A stretch of DNA of 64,000 bases from Flagellimonas eckloniae (GCF_001413955.1 NZ_LCTZ01000002.1:372001-436000); one strand, 5' to 3'. Positions 16,996 to 27,107 are shown, counted from the stretch's first letter. Numbers and translations are program-made. The notes: generated from the letters alone by a model not told the origin.

Positions 16996-18303
16996 TTATT
17001 GTGGATTATTGGCTTTTATGCTTCCGATTAGCAAGAACGTTAGGAAAGCCAGGCCAAGATAGCCTACCAGACTGTAGGAATCAAAAGTAGAAAAACACAG
17101 ACTAAAAACTGGTGGCGCAAGGGCGCTGGCCAGAATTAAAAAACTCATTATTTTCCCAGTGATGGCACCAAGGTTATCCCTGCCAAAAAAGCGGGGCCAA
17201 GCTATTGCATTCAATACAGCATAAAACCCGGACATTATACCGAAACCTGCTATCAATAATGGGATACCTACTGGACTGGCCAAGGATAAAAATCCAATAG
17301 CTGCCAATAAACCACCAAATAACATTAAGAATAAGTATGATTTTAATGGTAGGGAATCACTGAGATAGTTAAATAGTGTTGAAACACAAATCGCCACAAC
17401 GGAACCTGGCAAAAAAATGGATATGGCGTCCTCTTTGGGAAAACCTTGGCTGGCAAAAATGGAGACCACATGAAAAGAAAGTCCGGTACTAAAAAAACTA
17501 CTGAAGGCCAACATTAGACCATACATCCAAAAAACACGGGTTACCATTGCTTCCTTGAGCGTAAACTGCTTATAAATAGGCATTTTAACATCCGCCTCAT
17601 CTTGGCTTACGACTTTTTGACCATCAGGAAGCAATCCATATTCTTCGGGCTTGTTCTTGTATAGAAAATAGATTAAGATGCTACAAAACAATAATCCAAA
17701 TGCCATATAGCGCCATGCATTTTCCCAACCTCCATAATCTATCAAAGTATTTATCCATAGGGGTGCCGAGGAGAATCCAAAAGATATGGCCACACTACTA
17801 AACATGTTTACCTTACCACGATTCTTATCAAACCAAATCATGATTACATTACGGGAAGCCATGGTCAAAACTCCCTGCCCCGAAAAGCGAAGTAGGAAGA
17901 ACAAAGTGGTCATTAACAAAAAAGGGATTAACCAAGTATCTTGTGCCAGCAAAGTTTTAATGGACTCACTCATTTGTGCTGAAAAAGAGCATAAAAGCAC
18001 TGTAATTGCCAATACCTGAATGGCAAAAAAGGCAACATAGCGTGCCCCATATCGATCAAACCAAACTCCAGCCCTACCGATTACCAATGAACTTACAATG
18101 GTGCCAATCATATAGGCATTGCTAAATTGGTTCCTACTAAGGCCCAAGGCATCTTTTACGGGATCTGTGAATACCGAAACCCCAATGGTTTGGCCAGGCA
18201 CGCTGCAAAACACACCAATTGTGCCGATGACCATGATAATGTACCCATAAAAAATGGGGCTTTTGGCTGGTTCAAAAAGAATAAAACTGCGGTTTTTGGG
18301 CAT
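16996..18303 (-). CDS. MFS transporter
   Basis: A 435-residue protein with 12 predicted membrane helices in two six-helix halves and a central cytoplasmic loop (about 210-240). The first half has GTIVSSLVIGRAGVWFDRYGARY, which corresponds to the MFS loop 2-3 motif (G-x-x-x-D-R-x-G). The overall look is of the monocarboxylate or oxalate/formate-antiporter-like MFS group, but the substrate cannot be inferred. It appears to stand alone, 145 nt from the sigma gene downstream of it. Confidence 0.85.
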   Translation of the reverse strand: MPKNRSFILFEPAKSPIFYGYIIMVIGTIGVFCSVPGQTIGVSVFTDPVKDALGLSRNQFSNAYMIGTIVSSLVIGRAGVWFDRYGARYVAFFAIQVLAITVLLCSFSAQMSESIKTLLAQDTWLIPFLLMTTLFFLLRFSGQGVLTMASRNVIMIWFDKNRGKVNMFSSVAISFGFSSAPLWINTLIDYGGWENAWRYMAFGLLFCSILIYFLYKNKPEEYGLLPDGQKVVSQDEADVKMPIYKQFTLKEAMVTRVFWMYGLMLAFSSFFSTGLSFHVVSIFASQGFPKEDAISIFLPGSVVAICVSTLFNYLSDSLPLKSYLFLMLFGGLLAAIGFLSLASPVGIPLLIAGFGIMSGFYAVLNAIAWPRFFGRDNLGAITGKIMSFLILASALAPPVFSLCFSTFDSYSLVGYLGLAFLTFLLIGSIKANNPQ

Positions 18304-18365
18304 AGTCTATTTTCAAGCTCGAAAGTAGGTTTTTTTGGAGCTTTTCACTCATTGTTAAGAATAAA

Positions 18366-18391
18366 AAAAAACCACCATTAGGTGGTTTTTT
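18366..18391 (-). terminator. Terminator after the lipoprotein gene at 18419
   Basis: An 11-bp stem (AAAAACCACC side 18366-18376, GGTGGTTTTT side 18381-18391) with loop ATTA. Minus-strand reading continues into TTTTTTTTATTC. It separates the lipoprotein gene from the MFS gene that starts at 18303. Confidence 0.82.
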
Positions 18392-18418
18392 CAATTTTGA
18401 TTTTCTTCTGTAATTAAG

Positions 18419-19234
18419 TCAAGGTTTTAGCATTACACTTCTATTAACTTTATTGAATGGACCTTCAATTAAATTACCATCACTATCAATAAGCTCCAAA
18501 TCAATTGTTACCTTACCCATTGGCAATCCTTTTATAATATGGGGTGCCCATTCTGTTATAGTAAATTCTTCACCATTTATAGTAGCTCGTACTTTGTTGC
18601 CGTCTTCTGAGAGTGTTGTGTTTAAGACGAAAAAGTCCAACAATAGATTTTCGGTGTCCTTTCCGGAATATTCACCTTTGGGGCGACTATAAATCAAGGT
18701 AGGGGCATCCATACTCAATCCTAAGGAGTCTTGGGGGTTGGAACCGATTTCCATTTTTTTAACGACTACCGAATTTTCATTTTTTACTGATTCGTGGTAC
18801 GAACGGCTCAAAAAAGCCACTAAATGATGTACTCCATCAGGAATTTCCTTTTTGAAAGTGGGCTCATAATGGGCGGAATAGGGTTGATTATTCAGAATAA
18901 AGTGAATGTGTTGACCTTTTCCCGAGTTAGCCAATTTATCTGCATTAGGGCCACCAGTCTGTGCTCCTAATTCATAGTTGTTTACCGCAAATTCGAAATC
19001 GATTTCACCACTATTGTCAATCTTGGTATTTGCAGGACTCTCTAATACTAATTCTGCATCTGAATAAGCTGGTGAACCTTCAAGTTTACTTAAGGTAATG
19101 GTTGTCTTTTCCACTTCCGATTCCAATTCTTTTGTGGCATCCTCCATACCATCTTTGGCTTCTTTTTTAACCTGTTTGCAACTGAAGGTGGCGACCAAAA
19201 AAAGTCCCATTGTCAACGCTTGTATTTTTTTCAT
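18419..19234 (-). CDS. Exported lipoprotein of unknown function
   Basis: A 271-residue lipoprotein: signal peptide with lipobox (FLVATFSC, Cys at about residue 18), a charged helical stretch (KKEAKDGMEDATKELESEVEK) and then two probable beta-sandwich domains. The segment GKGQHIHFILNNQPY, with the nearby EIPDGVHHLVAFLSRSYHES, has a conserved look with several His residues that could bind a metal. I do not recognise a named family with certainty. The start is ATG 19234; a TTG at 19288 would add a run with no signal-peptide logic. Monocistronic, with its own terminator. Confidence 0.7.
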   Translation of the reverse strand: MKKIQALTMGLFLVATFSCKQVKKEAKDGMEDATKELESEVEKTTITLSKLEGSPAYSDAELVLESPANTKIDNSGEIDFEFAVNNYELGAQTGGPNADKLANSGKGQHIHFILNNQPYSAHYEPTFKKEIPDGVHHLVAFLSRSYHESVKNENSVVVKKMEIGSNPQDSLGLSMDAPTLIYSRPKGEYSGKDTENLLLDFFVLNTTLSEDGNKVRATINGEEFTITEWAPHIIKGLPMGKVTIDLELIDSDGNLIEGPFNKVNRSVMLKP

Positions 19235-19289
19235 TGTAAGTGTCTTTAGGTTTTGGTTAAAGTTAGTGAATAATGAAGGTGATGTCAAA

Positions 19290-19778
19290 CTATAATGGTT
19301 TTAACAAATCTTTATTTTCCCGAATGCCTTTTTTTAGATTTTCACAGAGCAAAATGGATTTGTCTATTCGGGTTTGGGAATTCTTGTACCTGGAAATCAT
19401 GTATATAATTCCCCGTTTTTTTCCAGCAGTGAAGGATTCAAAAATTCTATGGGCATCCAGATCACTATAAAGTACTGCATTAAATTCCTCTGGCACCTCT
19501 ACTCCATATTTTGAAGTGTCTTCAAAAAACTGAAGTTGAAAATAGTCATTGGGAAAAATTCCCAGTGCTTTTTGGTGGTTTTTGCTAAACATCATAAAAT
19601 GGCTGCCATGTCTCTTCTGAAGGGCTGCATGGAATGTAATGCTTTTATCTTCAAAACTGGCTTCCACCTGGACTCTTTTGAAGCCTTTTTCCAGAAAAGG
19701 CAAGACAATATCATCGGGAATGGCCAAGTTATGGGTTCCCTGTACCGCGACTTCAAAAACTTTGCTTTTTAGACTCAT
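19290..19778 (-). CDS. YdeI/OmpD-associated-like protein
   Basis: A 162-residue cytoplasmic protein with an N-terminal beta domain resembling DUF1905 (VEASFEDKSITFHAALQKRHGSHFMM, about 37-62) and a C-terminal helical segment (KKRGIIYMISRYKNSQTRIDK, about 118-140) like the OmdA/YdeI C-terminal domain. The cellular role of this group is unclear. A weak 6-bp hairpin (AGTTCT/AGAACT, 19799-19816) precedes it, not convincing as a terminator for the upstream operon. Confidence 0.7.
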   Translation of the reverse strand: MSLKSKVFEVAVQGTHNLAIPDDIVLPFLEKGFKRVQVEASFEDKSITFHAALQKRHGSHFMMFSKNHQKALGIFPNDYFQLQFFEDTSKYGVEVPEEFNAVLYSDLDAHRIFESFTAGKKRGIIYMISRYKNSQTRIDKSILLCENLKKGIRENKDLLKPL

Positions 19779-19831
19779 TAGGAAACTAAAAATAAGACAG
19801 TTCTATAAAAAGAACTATTTACGATTTCAGA

Positions 19832-20560
19832 TTAATCACTTTTTTGGACCTTTTTCTTTTTAAACACACTTCTTAGGTCAGGATTGTAGAAGAACCCTAT
19901 TTGCAAACGATCAAAAACTGCATTGGCAAACTGGTTTCGAAGATATCCAAATTGAATGCTGCTATTTTCGGTAATATTGATTCCCAGAGCTCCATACAAA
20001 CGATTTTGTCCAAAAAGATCATCTTGTAGGTTGATGAACAACTCATCATAAAAATTCAAGAAAAAGGTATTGGTCAATGGTAAAGTCATTTGTATACGAT
20101 AACGTGCACGGTGCTCTGTTCTTGAAAGGTCTATTTCTGGGTCACTTGTGATATCTCTTGCCTCAATGAAACGCTGTTCCAAGCGATAACGATGTTCAAA
20201 GAGAAACTCCCAAACTTTGTTCTTTAAGATAAATTGTTGAAATATTCGATTTTCCTTGGAGTTCGCCTCACTTGGACTATCTTGGAATATGCCATCTGTT
20301 TCGATGAAACCATACCCCAAAGTTGCTATAGCATTGGGATTGATATGATAGTTCAATCCGGTTCGTAGGAGCAGTTGATTAAAGTTTGAGGTGGTTTCAT
20401 AATAGCGAAACTGAGCCTCAGTATGCAGACTGAAACGTTTCGAAATTTTATTGGTTCCAAAATACATGTACCATGCTCCTAACTCGTTTTCACCAGTTTG
20501 CTGTGCACTCATTTGAGCTAGTGCAAAAAACAACAGCAAAAAACCTAAAACCTTTCTCAT
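19832..20560 (-). CDS. DUF2490 outer-membrane protein
   Basis: A 242-residue exported protein with signal peptide (about 1-19, ending MSAQ) and DUF2490 features: GAWYMYFGTNKISKRFSLHTEAQFRYY at the mature N terminus, RLEQRF and RARYRIQ in the middle, and strands ending near FGYLRNQF and IGFFYNP. The family is predicted to form outer-membrane beta barrels of unknown substrate. Its ATG shares one base with the stop of the large VPS10-like gene upstream (TAATG at 20558-20562), so translation is coupled to that protein. Confidence 0.85.
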   Translation of the reverse strand: MRKVLGFLLLFFALAQMSAQQTGENELGAWYMYFGTNKISKRFSLHTEAQFRYYETTSNFNQLLLRTGLNYHINPNAIATLGYGFIETDGIFQDSPSEANSKENRIFQQFILKNKVWEFLFEHRYRLEQRFIEARDITSDPEIDLSRTEHRARYRIQMTLPLTNTFFLNFYDELFINLQDDLFGQNRLYGALGINITENSSIQFGYLRNQFANAVFDRLQIGFFYNPDLRSVFKKKKVQKSD

Positions 20561-23500
20561 TAGTCTATGCTAAATGTTTCTGTCTCTTTAAACGGGGATA
20601 AATCCAAGGATTCAACAGATGCTCGATAAGGTGTCCACTTTTCTTGAAAAAAGCTGTTGGTCTTGTCAATAGCCGTTTTTAAATCATCTTCGGCGAATTT
20701 AATCAAATCATTTTCAGTTTTGGTCAGTCCGGTTTTTCGACTACCAACATACCAACTTGCGGTGTTGATACGCTGGGTAACCGTTAGTTCAGGATTACGG
20801 GTAATACCCTGGCGTTTATCTTCTTTGCCTATATATTGCGCCACAACAGAATCAATTTGTTTTACGATATCTTTTGAAGCCTTTATTTGGTCTTTATATT
20901 TTTCTTCGTCCAAATCTTTCATCTCCTTTTGGAATTTATTTGCCAAATTCTTGCTTTCTATCAATTGTTTTACTGCATCTGCTGCCATTTGCGTATATCC
21001 TTCCAATTTTTTTCCAGTATTGTAAACCTCAGTAGTGGCAGCTTTTGAAACAGTTATCCTTGGGTCGGTTTCTACCTTAATGGATGTAGAGTCCGAAACC
21101 ATACCATGACTAACTTTTACCTTATATGTACCAGGTTTGACCTCAATTCCACTTGGTTCCTTTTTAGACGTACTAATCTTTCTAGAGGGTCTATCAGGTC
21201 CTTTTTCATCAAGTGACCAATAGATTCTATGAAATCCAGATTTTTCTGGAGTTTTATATTTCAGGGTTCGAATCAACCTGTTTCCATCAAAAAAGTCAAA
21301 TTGAATAGAATCTTTCTTTTGTACTCCTGTTAGCTCTTCTTTTTTAGGTGCGGATTCAGTGTCTTTTTCTTCTTTGTCCTTTTCATCATCATTTTTGGGT
21401 TCTTCTTTTTTCTTGCCGTCCTTTAAGTAATAGGTGATCATTGCACCGTATTTGCGGTTTTCTCCATTGTATAGGGCATCTCCCCCAAATCGGCTTCCCG
21501 TTGCTTGTTGATAAGCGGCCAAATATGCTGTGGGACTATTAAAAAGTTTAATATCCTTTTGAAGGATGGTATTCTTATTGGCAAGAGCTCTTAAGGGGCG
21601 GATATCATCTAAAACCCAAGCGGCCCGTCCAAAAGTACCAATGACCAAATCATGTTCTCTAGGGTGGATTACTAAATCTTTGACTGAAACAGTTGGAAAA
21701 CCTTCAGTCCACTTTTGCCATTTATTCCCAGCATCAAAAGAAACGTAAAGCCCATCATCAGTACCCAAAAACATCAAATTAGAATTTTCAGAGTCCTCAA
21801 CTATGGAAAGGGTATAGCTTTCCACATCGCTTGCATCAACAATTCGAGTCCATGTTTTACCATAATCTTTGGTTCGATATGCGTAGGGTGTATAATTGAA
21901 CCTTCTGTAATCATTGGCAATCAATAAAGCTTCTCCTTTGTTCTTTTTGGAAGCTTTAATTTGGGGAATCCAACTTCCTGTCGGGAGTCCTTTTATATTG
22001 GAAGTTACCTCTGTCCAGCTGGCGCCTCCATTTTGCGTATAATGTACTTTTCCATCATCCGTTCCTACCCAAAGCATATCTTTTTCAACAGGAGAAGGCT
22101 CAATAACCAAAATGGTACAATGGTTTTCTGCACCAGTGGCATCCATGGTGAGTCCACCACTCTCACTTTGTTTTTGTTTTTCCTTGTCATTGGTGGTCAT
22201 GTCAGGTGAAATTATTTCCCATGTCAGGCCCTTGTCAGTTGATTTATGCACAAACTGACTTCCAAAATATACCGTACTATTATCAAAAGGGTCTTGGCCT
22301 ATTCCTGCATTCCAGTTAAATCGCAATTTGGTTTTTGCATCTGGAGGTGTAGGTCTAACTGTATAATTATTTCCTGTTTTCCAATCATATCTGGATACAT
22401 AACCCTGTTGACTCATGGCATACCCAAATTGGTTGTCATCCAAATCAGGAACAACATCAAAACCATCCCCAAAAGCAATTTCTTGCCAGTAGCTATTGCG
22501 GATACCCTGAGCTCTCCAAGCATAGGCAGGGCCTCGCCATGAACCATTATCTTGCATGCCGCCATATACATTATAGGGATATTCATTATCAATATTTATG
22601 TGATAAAACTGGGCTACAGGCAGATTGCCGATAAACCGCCATGTTTTACCACCATCTTTGGTAATATTCATTCCCCCATCATTGCCATCAATCATAAATT
22701 GCCCGTTTTCAGGATGAATCCACCAACTGTGATGATCTGGATGTACACCATTATCAACCCCATAGGCAGGCATCAATTGGGAGAAATTTTTTCCACCGTC
22801 CTCTGAAGAATTTACATAGGTAAAAACAGAATAGACACGATTCTCATTCTCTGGGTCAACAAAAATATCTGAGTAATAGAATGGCCGATTACCAATATCA
22901 TTTTTGTCATTGATTTTCTTCCATTTAAAACCGCCATCTTCGGATTTGTACAGCGCATTCTTTTTTGCTTCTACCAAAGCGTAAACAATATTGGGTTTGT
23001 TTTTGGCAATGGCAATACCAATCCGACCCAGTTCTCCTTTGGGTAATCCATCTTCATCTGTCAATTCTTTCCAGTTATCTCCTCCATCATGGGTCATATA
23101 AAGTCCACTACCTTCCCCTCCAGATTTAAAAAACCATGGGTCTCGTTTATGTTCCCACATGGCGGCAATGAGCTTATTTGGATTGGTTGGGTCCATGACC
23201 AAATCGGCTACCCCAGTTTTATCGTTTACATACAGAATCTTTTTCCATGTTTCGCCTCCATCTGTGGTTTTATACACTCCACGTTCAGCATGAACACCCC
23301 ATGGAGAACCTATCGCACCAACATAGACCACATTCGGGTCGGTAGGGTCGATAATTACACGGTGGATATGTCTGGTTTTTTCCAATCCCATGGATTTCCA
23401 GGATTTACCTCCATCCAACGATTTGTAAATTCCGTACCCTCCATTTAAACTATTTCTTGGATTTCCTTCACCAGTACCCACCCAAACAACTGATGGGTTT

Positions 23501-23784
23501 GATTGTTGAATTGCAATTGCACCGACCGAGGCAGTAACCTCCTTATCAAAAATGGAACTCCATTTAATTCCACCTGAAGTTGATTTCCACACTCCACCTG
23601 AAGCGGTTCCAACGTACATTACATCTGGATTGGTGGTTACAACATCTATAGCGGTAACACGCCCACTCATTCCACCTGGACCTATGTTTCTTGGCTTCAT
23701 ATCCTGAATAAGGTCCATGGAAAATTCTTGGCAAAATAGTATGGTTGATGCAAAAAGCATCGCAAGGGTAAGTATTTTTTTCAT
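20560..23784 (-). CDS. VPS10/BNR-propeller exported protein
   Basis: A 1074-residue secreted protein with signal peptide (MKKILTLAMLFASTILFCQ). Residues about 25-720 carry repeated BNR/sortilin-type motifs (S-x-DGG-x-x-W: SLDGGKSWK, TTDGGETWK, THDGGDNWK, SEDGGFKWK), the marks of a VPS10-like ten-bladed propeller. A Lys/Glu linker follows (about 785-815), then a C-terminal part with an Ig-like strand set and helices. The function is unknown; such proteins are often listed as glycosyl hydrolases, but without catalytic evidence. I start it at ATG 23784 because the promoter at 23802-23830 makes the TTG at 23799 unlikely. Confidence 0.85.
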   Translation of the reverse strand: MKKILTLAMLFASTILFCQEFSMDLIQDMKPRNIGPGGMSGRVTAIDVVTTNPDVMYVGTASGGVWKSTSGGIKWSSIFDKEVTASVGAIAIQQSNPSVVWVGTGEGNPRNSLNGGYGIYKSLDGGKSWKSMGLEKTRHIHRVIIDPTDPNVVYVGAIGSPWGVHAERGVYKTTDGGETWKKILYVNDKTGVADLVMDPTNPNKLIAAMWEHKRDPWFFKSGGEGSGLYMTHDGGDNWKELTDEDGLPKGELGRIGIAIAKNKPNIVYALVEAKKNALYKSEDGGFKWKKINDKNDIGNRPFYYSDIFVDPENENRVYSVFTYVNSSEDGGKNFSQLMPAYGVDNGVHPDHHSWWIHPENGQFMIDGNDGGMNITKDGGKTWRFIGNLPVAQFYHINIDNEYPYNVYGGMQDNGSWRGPAYAWRAQGIRNSYWQEIAFGDGFDVVPDLDDNQFGYAMSQQGYVSRYDWKTGNNYTVRPTPPDAKTKLRFNWNAGIGQDPFDNSTVYFGSQFVHKSTDKGLTWEIISPDMTTNDKEKQKQSESGGLTMDATGAENHCTILVIEPSPVEKDMLWVGTDDGKVHYTQNGGASWTEVTSNIKGLPTGSWIPQIKASKKNKGEALLIANDYRRFNYTPYAYRTKDYGKTWTRIVDASDVESYTLSIVEDSENSNLMFLGTDDGLYVSFDAGNKWQKWTEGFPTVSVKDLVIHPREHDLVIGTFGRAAWVLDDIRPLRALANKNTILQKDIKLFNSPTAYLAAYQQATGSRFGGDALYNGENRKYGAMITYYLKDGKKKEEPKNDDEKDKEEKDTESAPKKEELTGVQKKDSIQFDFFDGNRLIRTLKYKTPEKSGFHRIYWSLDEKGPDRPSRKISTSKKEPSGIEVKPGTYKVKVSHGMVSDSTSIKVETDPRITVSKAATTEVYNTGKKLEGYTQMAADAVKQLIESKNLANKFQKEMKDLDEEKYKDQIKASKDIVKQIDSVVAQYIGKEDKRQGITRNPELTVTQRINTASWYVGSRKTGLTKTENDLIKFAEDDLKTAIDKTNSFFQEKWTPYRASVESLDLSPFKETETFSID

Positions 23785-23801
23785 GCTGATTCTTTTCAAT
23801 T

Positions 23802-23830
23802 CAAAAGTATAATTATTTAATTATGACCAA
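23802..23830 (-). promoter_or_regulatory. Bacteroidota promoter for the VPS10/DUF2490 operon
   Basis: Read on the minus strand: TTG (23830-23828), 18-nt spacer, TACTTTTG (23809-23802). Both elements match the Bacteroidota consensus (TTG, N17-23, TAnnTTTG). The box ends 17 nt before ATG 23784. It overlaps the last codons of the amidohydrolase gene, so the VPS10 gene can be expressed independently of that gene. Confidence 0.7.
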
Positions 23831-26800
23831 TATGGCAACCGCAGCCTGGCCTTGTAAAACTTTGTGCTTCTTCATGCCAAGGGAAAGCTGCATTGTATTT
23901 ATTGTTTTCCCACCAAAACTTGCCACGGTCACTTTCCGTATTTCCTATTTCGTTTAGGGAATCCGTATCATAAAGTCTGCCATTGACCATGGTATATTTC
24001 ACGGTTTCAGTATTGCGAATATCTTCTAAGGGGTTCTTGTCCAATACAATTAAATCCGCCAGTTTGCCCACTTTCAGTGAACCGATATCAGACCCGGCAC
24101 CAATATATTCCGCTCCATTAATGGTTGCCGCTTTTAAGGCTTGCATATTGGTCAATCCACCTTGATGAAGCAACCAGAGTTCCCAATGTGCACCAAGGCC
24201 TTGCAACTGCCCATGCGCACCTAAATTAACTTTTACACCTTGATTAGTCAGGGCTGTAGCCGTTTTGGATACCAAAATATGGCCGTTTTCATATTCTTCA
24301 TCAGGTATCATGGTCCGATATCTTGATCGTGAATCCACCAAACCTCTTGGGGTATATTTTAAGAGTTTTTCGTTTTCCCACACCTTATCCTTTTGATAAA
24401 ACCAATATTCTCCATTCATGCCGCCATAGTTCACAATTAGGGTAGGCGTGTACCCTGAGTTACTTGTTTTCCATAGTTCCGTGACATCTTTGTAAACAGG
24501 GGCCACAGGGATGTTATGTTCTATTCCGGTATGGCCATCCATTATCATGGACATGTTATGATAAAAGGTCGAACCTCCTTCAGGAACAACATTTATTCCC
24601 AATTCGCGTGCAGCTCGCATTACCTGTTGCCGCTGATCACGTCGGGGCTGGTTGTAACTTTTTACCGATTTTGCCCCAAAAGCTTTAGTTCTACGGATTG
24701 CTGATCTTGCATCATCCAGGCTATTGATTTCAGCTTTAAAGTCCCCATCTGCACCATAAAGAATGATGCCGGTTGAATATAAACGTGGACCAATCATATC
24801 TCCGTTTTTAATTAATTCAGACATCGCAAATATGGATTCAGTGTTGGCAGATGGATCATGTGAGGTAGTGACTCCAAAAGCCAAATTTGCATAAAGCTGC
24901 CAATGTTTTTGTGTGGTGAGTCCGTACCTAAAACCCCCAATATGTGCATGCGCGTCTACGATCCCCGGCATTATAGTCTTTCCAGAAACGTCAAAAATCT
25001 TGGCATTTTTTGGAACATTTATTTCATTGGATTTACCTAGATACTCAATCCGGTTTTCATTTACAATCAAAGTGCCCTGTTCAATTACTTCGTCTCCTTC
25101 CATGGTAATAATTCGGGCATTGGTGAATGCAATTCGTCCAGAAGGTTTATCTGTTTTGGATATCAATCCAATTTTGGTGCCTACACTATCTAATTTTGCC
25201 ACTTTTTCAGGAGAATCAGGAAGGAAAGTGTATCTGTCCTTAATTGCATTTGCAAAATATTCATCCCCCAAAGTCCAAAAGATTTTTTTACTGTCCTTGG
25301 ACCAATTTAGATTGATTCCTGCATCCTTCGAAATCTGCGATACGGGAACAGACTTTGTTTTATTGTCCAAATCGATTTCTTTTCCATTAAGAACCAAAGG
25401 TGCTATATAGGCCTTGTGCAGATTTGTAAATGCAATCCATTGGTTGTCGGGACTAGGCACTAACCGATTGGCATACTTTGACTTCACATGTGTTTTTTCA
25501 TCTTTACCATTGAGGTCAATTGATTTTAAGTGTTTCGTTAATTGACCAAAATAAGTGCCTCCGGTTTGATAAAAAATACGTTTGCCATCTTTTGAAAACA
25601 TAGGATATTCACCTTCTTCAGAAATCAACTTTTGATTGGATCCGTCGGGATTCATTATATAGACACCCGTTTTTTTGGAAAAGCTTCTTCCTTGGTCATT
25701 ATTTCCAGGTTCTTTTCTAAACGTAATCATAGTTCCATCTGGACTGAAAGAAGGGGTTCTATAAATACCTTTTGCGGTAGTTATTTTTTTTGATGCGCCT
25801 CCTGTCAGGGCAATTTTATGTATGGCTCCCAGATCTTCATCATTCCAGGTAACGTATGCAATAGTTTTTCCATCTGGTGAAAATGCTGGTTCAAATTCAA
25901 AATTGGAATCGTTTGTCAACCTTTTGGGTTTTCCGTTGGGTAATTTTTTAGACCATAAATGCCCTAATGCATTAAATACAAGAGTTTTTTCATCTGGAGA
26001 GGTAACCGCATGGCGAATTACTTTGGCGGTAAATTGATCTGGTGCCACAGGAGAATCAACCCTAAGGGTTTCTGCAATTTTGATATTGGCATCAACTGTA
26101 AAGGGAATATTGGTTACTTCCTGGGTGTTTATAGCTATTCGGTAAATTTTTCCCTTGTTCCAGAATACAATTTCCTCATTGTTCGGCATCCAACTAAAAT
26201 TTGGATACACCCCAAAAATCGCCCATGCTTCCTGCTGATCTTTATTGAGTTCATCAAAAATTGGCCACTCCTCACCGGTTTGTAAATCGTGTAGATATAG
26301 AACGGTTTTGGTACGTACTCTTTTTACAAAAGCAAGCATTTTACCGTCTCTTGATAGTTGAGGTCTGGCCGCCCCTCCAGGGCCGCCCGTTACCGTATTG
26401 GTTTTGCCTGTCTGAAAGTCATACCGTTTTATGGCATAGATCTGTTTATTAGGGTCTTTGTTGTATTGAAAAAAGCCTCCAGGATATACATCCTCACTAT
26501 AATACAGATATCTTCCATCTGGGGATATACAAGGTTCGTTTACATCCTGTTGGTCATTCTTACGTTTGGTCAGTTGTAGGCCTGAACCCCCAGAAATATG
26601 ATACTGCCAGATTTCACCGGCCCCCAATGAGCGTTGTGAGGTAAAATGTTTTCTTGCCACAAGGTAGTTACCGTCGGGCATCCAGTATGGATTGTTGAGT
26701 AGTCTAAATTTTTCTTCTGAAACTTGTTTGGCATTTGAACCATCAACATCCATTAGCCAGATATTGTCCCCGCCACCGGCATCACTGGTAAAAGCTATTT

Positions 26801-27107
26801 TTGTTCCATCTGGACTAAAACGTGGTTGTACTTCAAAAGGGATTCCTGATCTAAGTGTTTTTGCATTTCCACCAGAAATAGGCATGATGTAAATATCTCC
26901 AAGAAGGTCAAAAACGATATTTTTCCCATCTGGACTTACATCAAGATTCATCCAAGTACCTTCATTTGTAGTGAATTCGTGCTCTTTGTAATTAAATTGC
27001 CCTTCTGGGTTGGATACATCCCATTTTTTATCTTCTTTTTTTTCTTTCTCTTGCGCGAATAGGGGAATTGATGCGAAAAGCACCACAAGGGTGAGTAATT
27101 TTTTCAT
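23817..27107 (-). CDS. Exported amidohydrolase with N-terminal TolB/PD40 propeller
   Basis: A 1096-residue secreted protein: signal peptide (ending LFAQ), a long propeller of PD40/TolB-type repeats (about 30-680; recurrent F-SPDG-K-I-AF/Y motifs), then an amidohydrolase domain (about 690-1070) with the metal-binding H720-A-H722 in VDAHAHIGG, later GVTTSHDPS, and SLKVGKLADLIVLDKNP, typical of imidazolonase-like amidohydrolases. The C terminus is unusual: GCGCHIGHN, two Cys and two His in the last nine residues. The substrate is unknown; the propeller may gate access to the active site, as in tricorn-like enzymes. Confidence 0.88.
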   Translation of the reverse strand: MKKLLTLVVLFASIPLFAQEKEKKEDKKWDVSNPEGQFNYKEHEFTTNEGTWMNLDVSPDGKNIVFDLLGDIYIMPISGGNAKTLRSGIPFEVQPRFSPDGTKIAFTSDAGGGDNIWLMDVDGSNAKQVSEEKFRLLNNPYWMPDGNYLVARKHFTSQRSLGAGEIWQYHISGGSGLQLTKRKNDQQDVNEPCISPDGRYLYYSEDVYPGGFFQYNKDPNKQIYAIKRYDFQTGKTNTVTGGPGGAARPQLSRDGKMLAFVKRVRTKTVLYLHDLQTGEEWPIFDELNKDQQEAWAIFGVYPNFSWMPNNEEIVFWNKGKIYRIAINTQEVTNIPFTVDANIKIAETLRVDSPVAPDQFTAKVIRHAVTSPDEKTLVFNALGHLWSKKLPNGKPKRLTNDSNFEFEPAFSPDGKTIAYVTWNDEDLGAIHKIALTGGASKKITTAKGIYRTPSFSPDGTMITFRKEPGNNDQGRSFSKKTGVYIMNPDGSNQKLISEEGEYPMFSKDGKRIFYQTGGTYFGQLTKHLKSIDLNGKDEKTHVKSKYANRLVPSPDNQWIAFTNLHKAYIAPLVLNGKEIDLDNKTKSVPVSQISKDAGINLNWSKDSKKIFWTLGDEYFANAIKDRYTFLPDSPEKVAKLDSVGTKIGLISKTDKPSGRIAFTNARIITMEGDEVIEQGTLIVNENRIEYLGKSNEINVPKNAKIFDVSGKTIMPGIVDAHAHIGGFRYGLTTQKHWQLYANLAFGVTTSHDPSANTESIFAMSELIKNGDMIGPRLYSTGIILYGADGDFKAEINSLDDARSAIRRTKAFGAKSVKSYNQPRRDQRQQVMRAARELGINVVPEGGSTFYHNMSMIMDGHTGIEHNIPVAPVYKDVTELWKTSNSGYTPTLIVNYGGMNGEYWFYQKDKVWENEKLLKYTPRGLVDSRSRYRTMIPDEEYENGHILVSKTATALTNQGVKVNLGAHGQLQGLGAHWELWLLHQGGLTNMQALKAATINGAEYIGAGSDIGSLKVGKLADLIVLDKNPLEDIRNTETVKYTMVNGRLYDTDSLNEIGNTESDRGKFWWENNKYNAAFPWHEEAQSFTRPGCGCHIGHN

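Noticed and set aside
24913..25410. 165-codon plus-strand ORF opposite the amidohydrolase gene
   Set aside because: It lies fully antisense to a conserved, domain-rich gene, has no recognisable domain or promoter, and the opposing frame is clearly the coding one.
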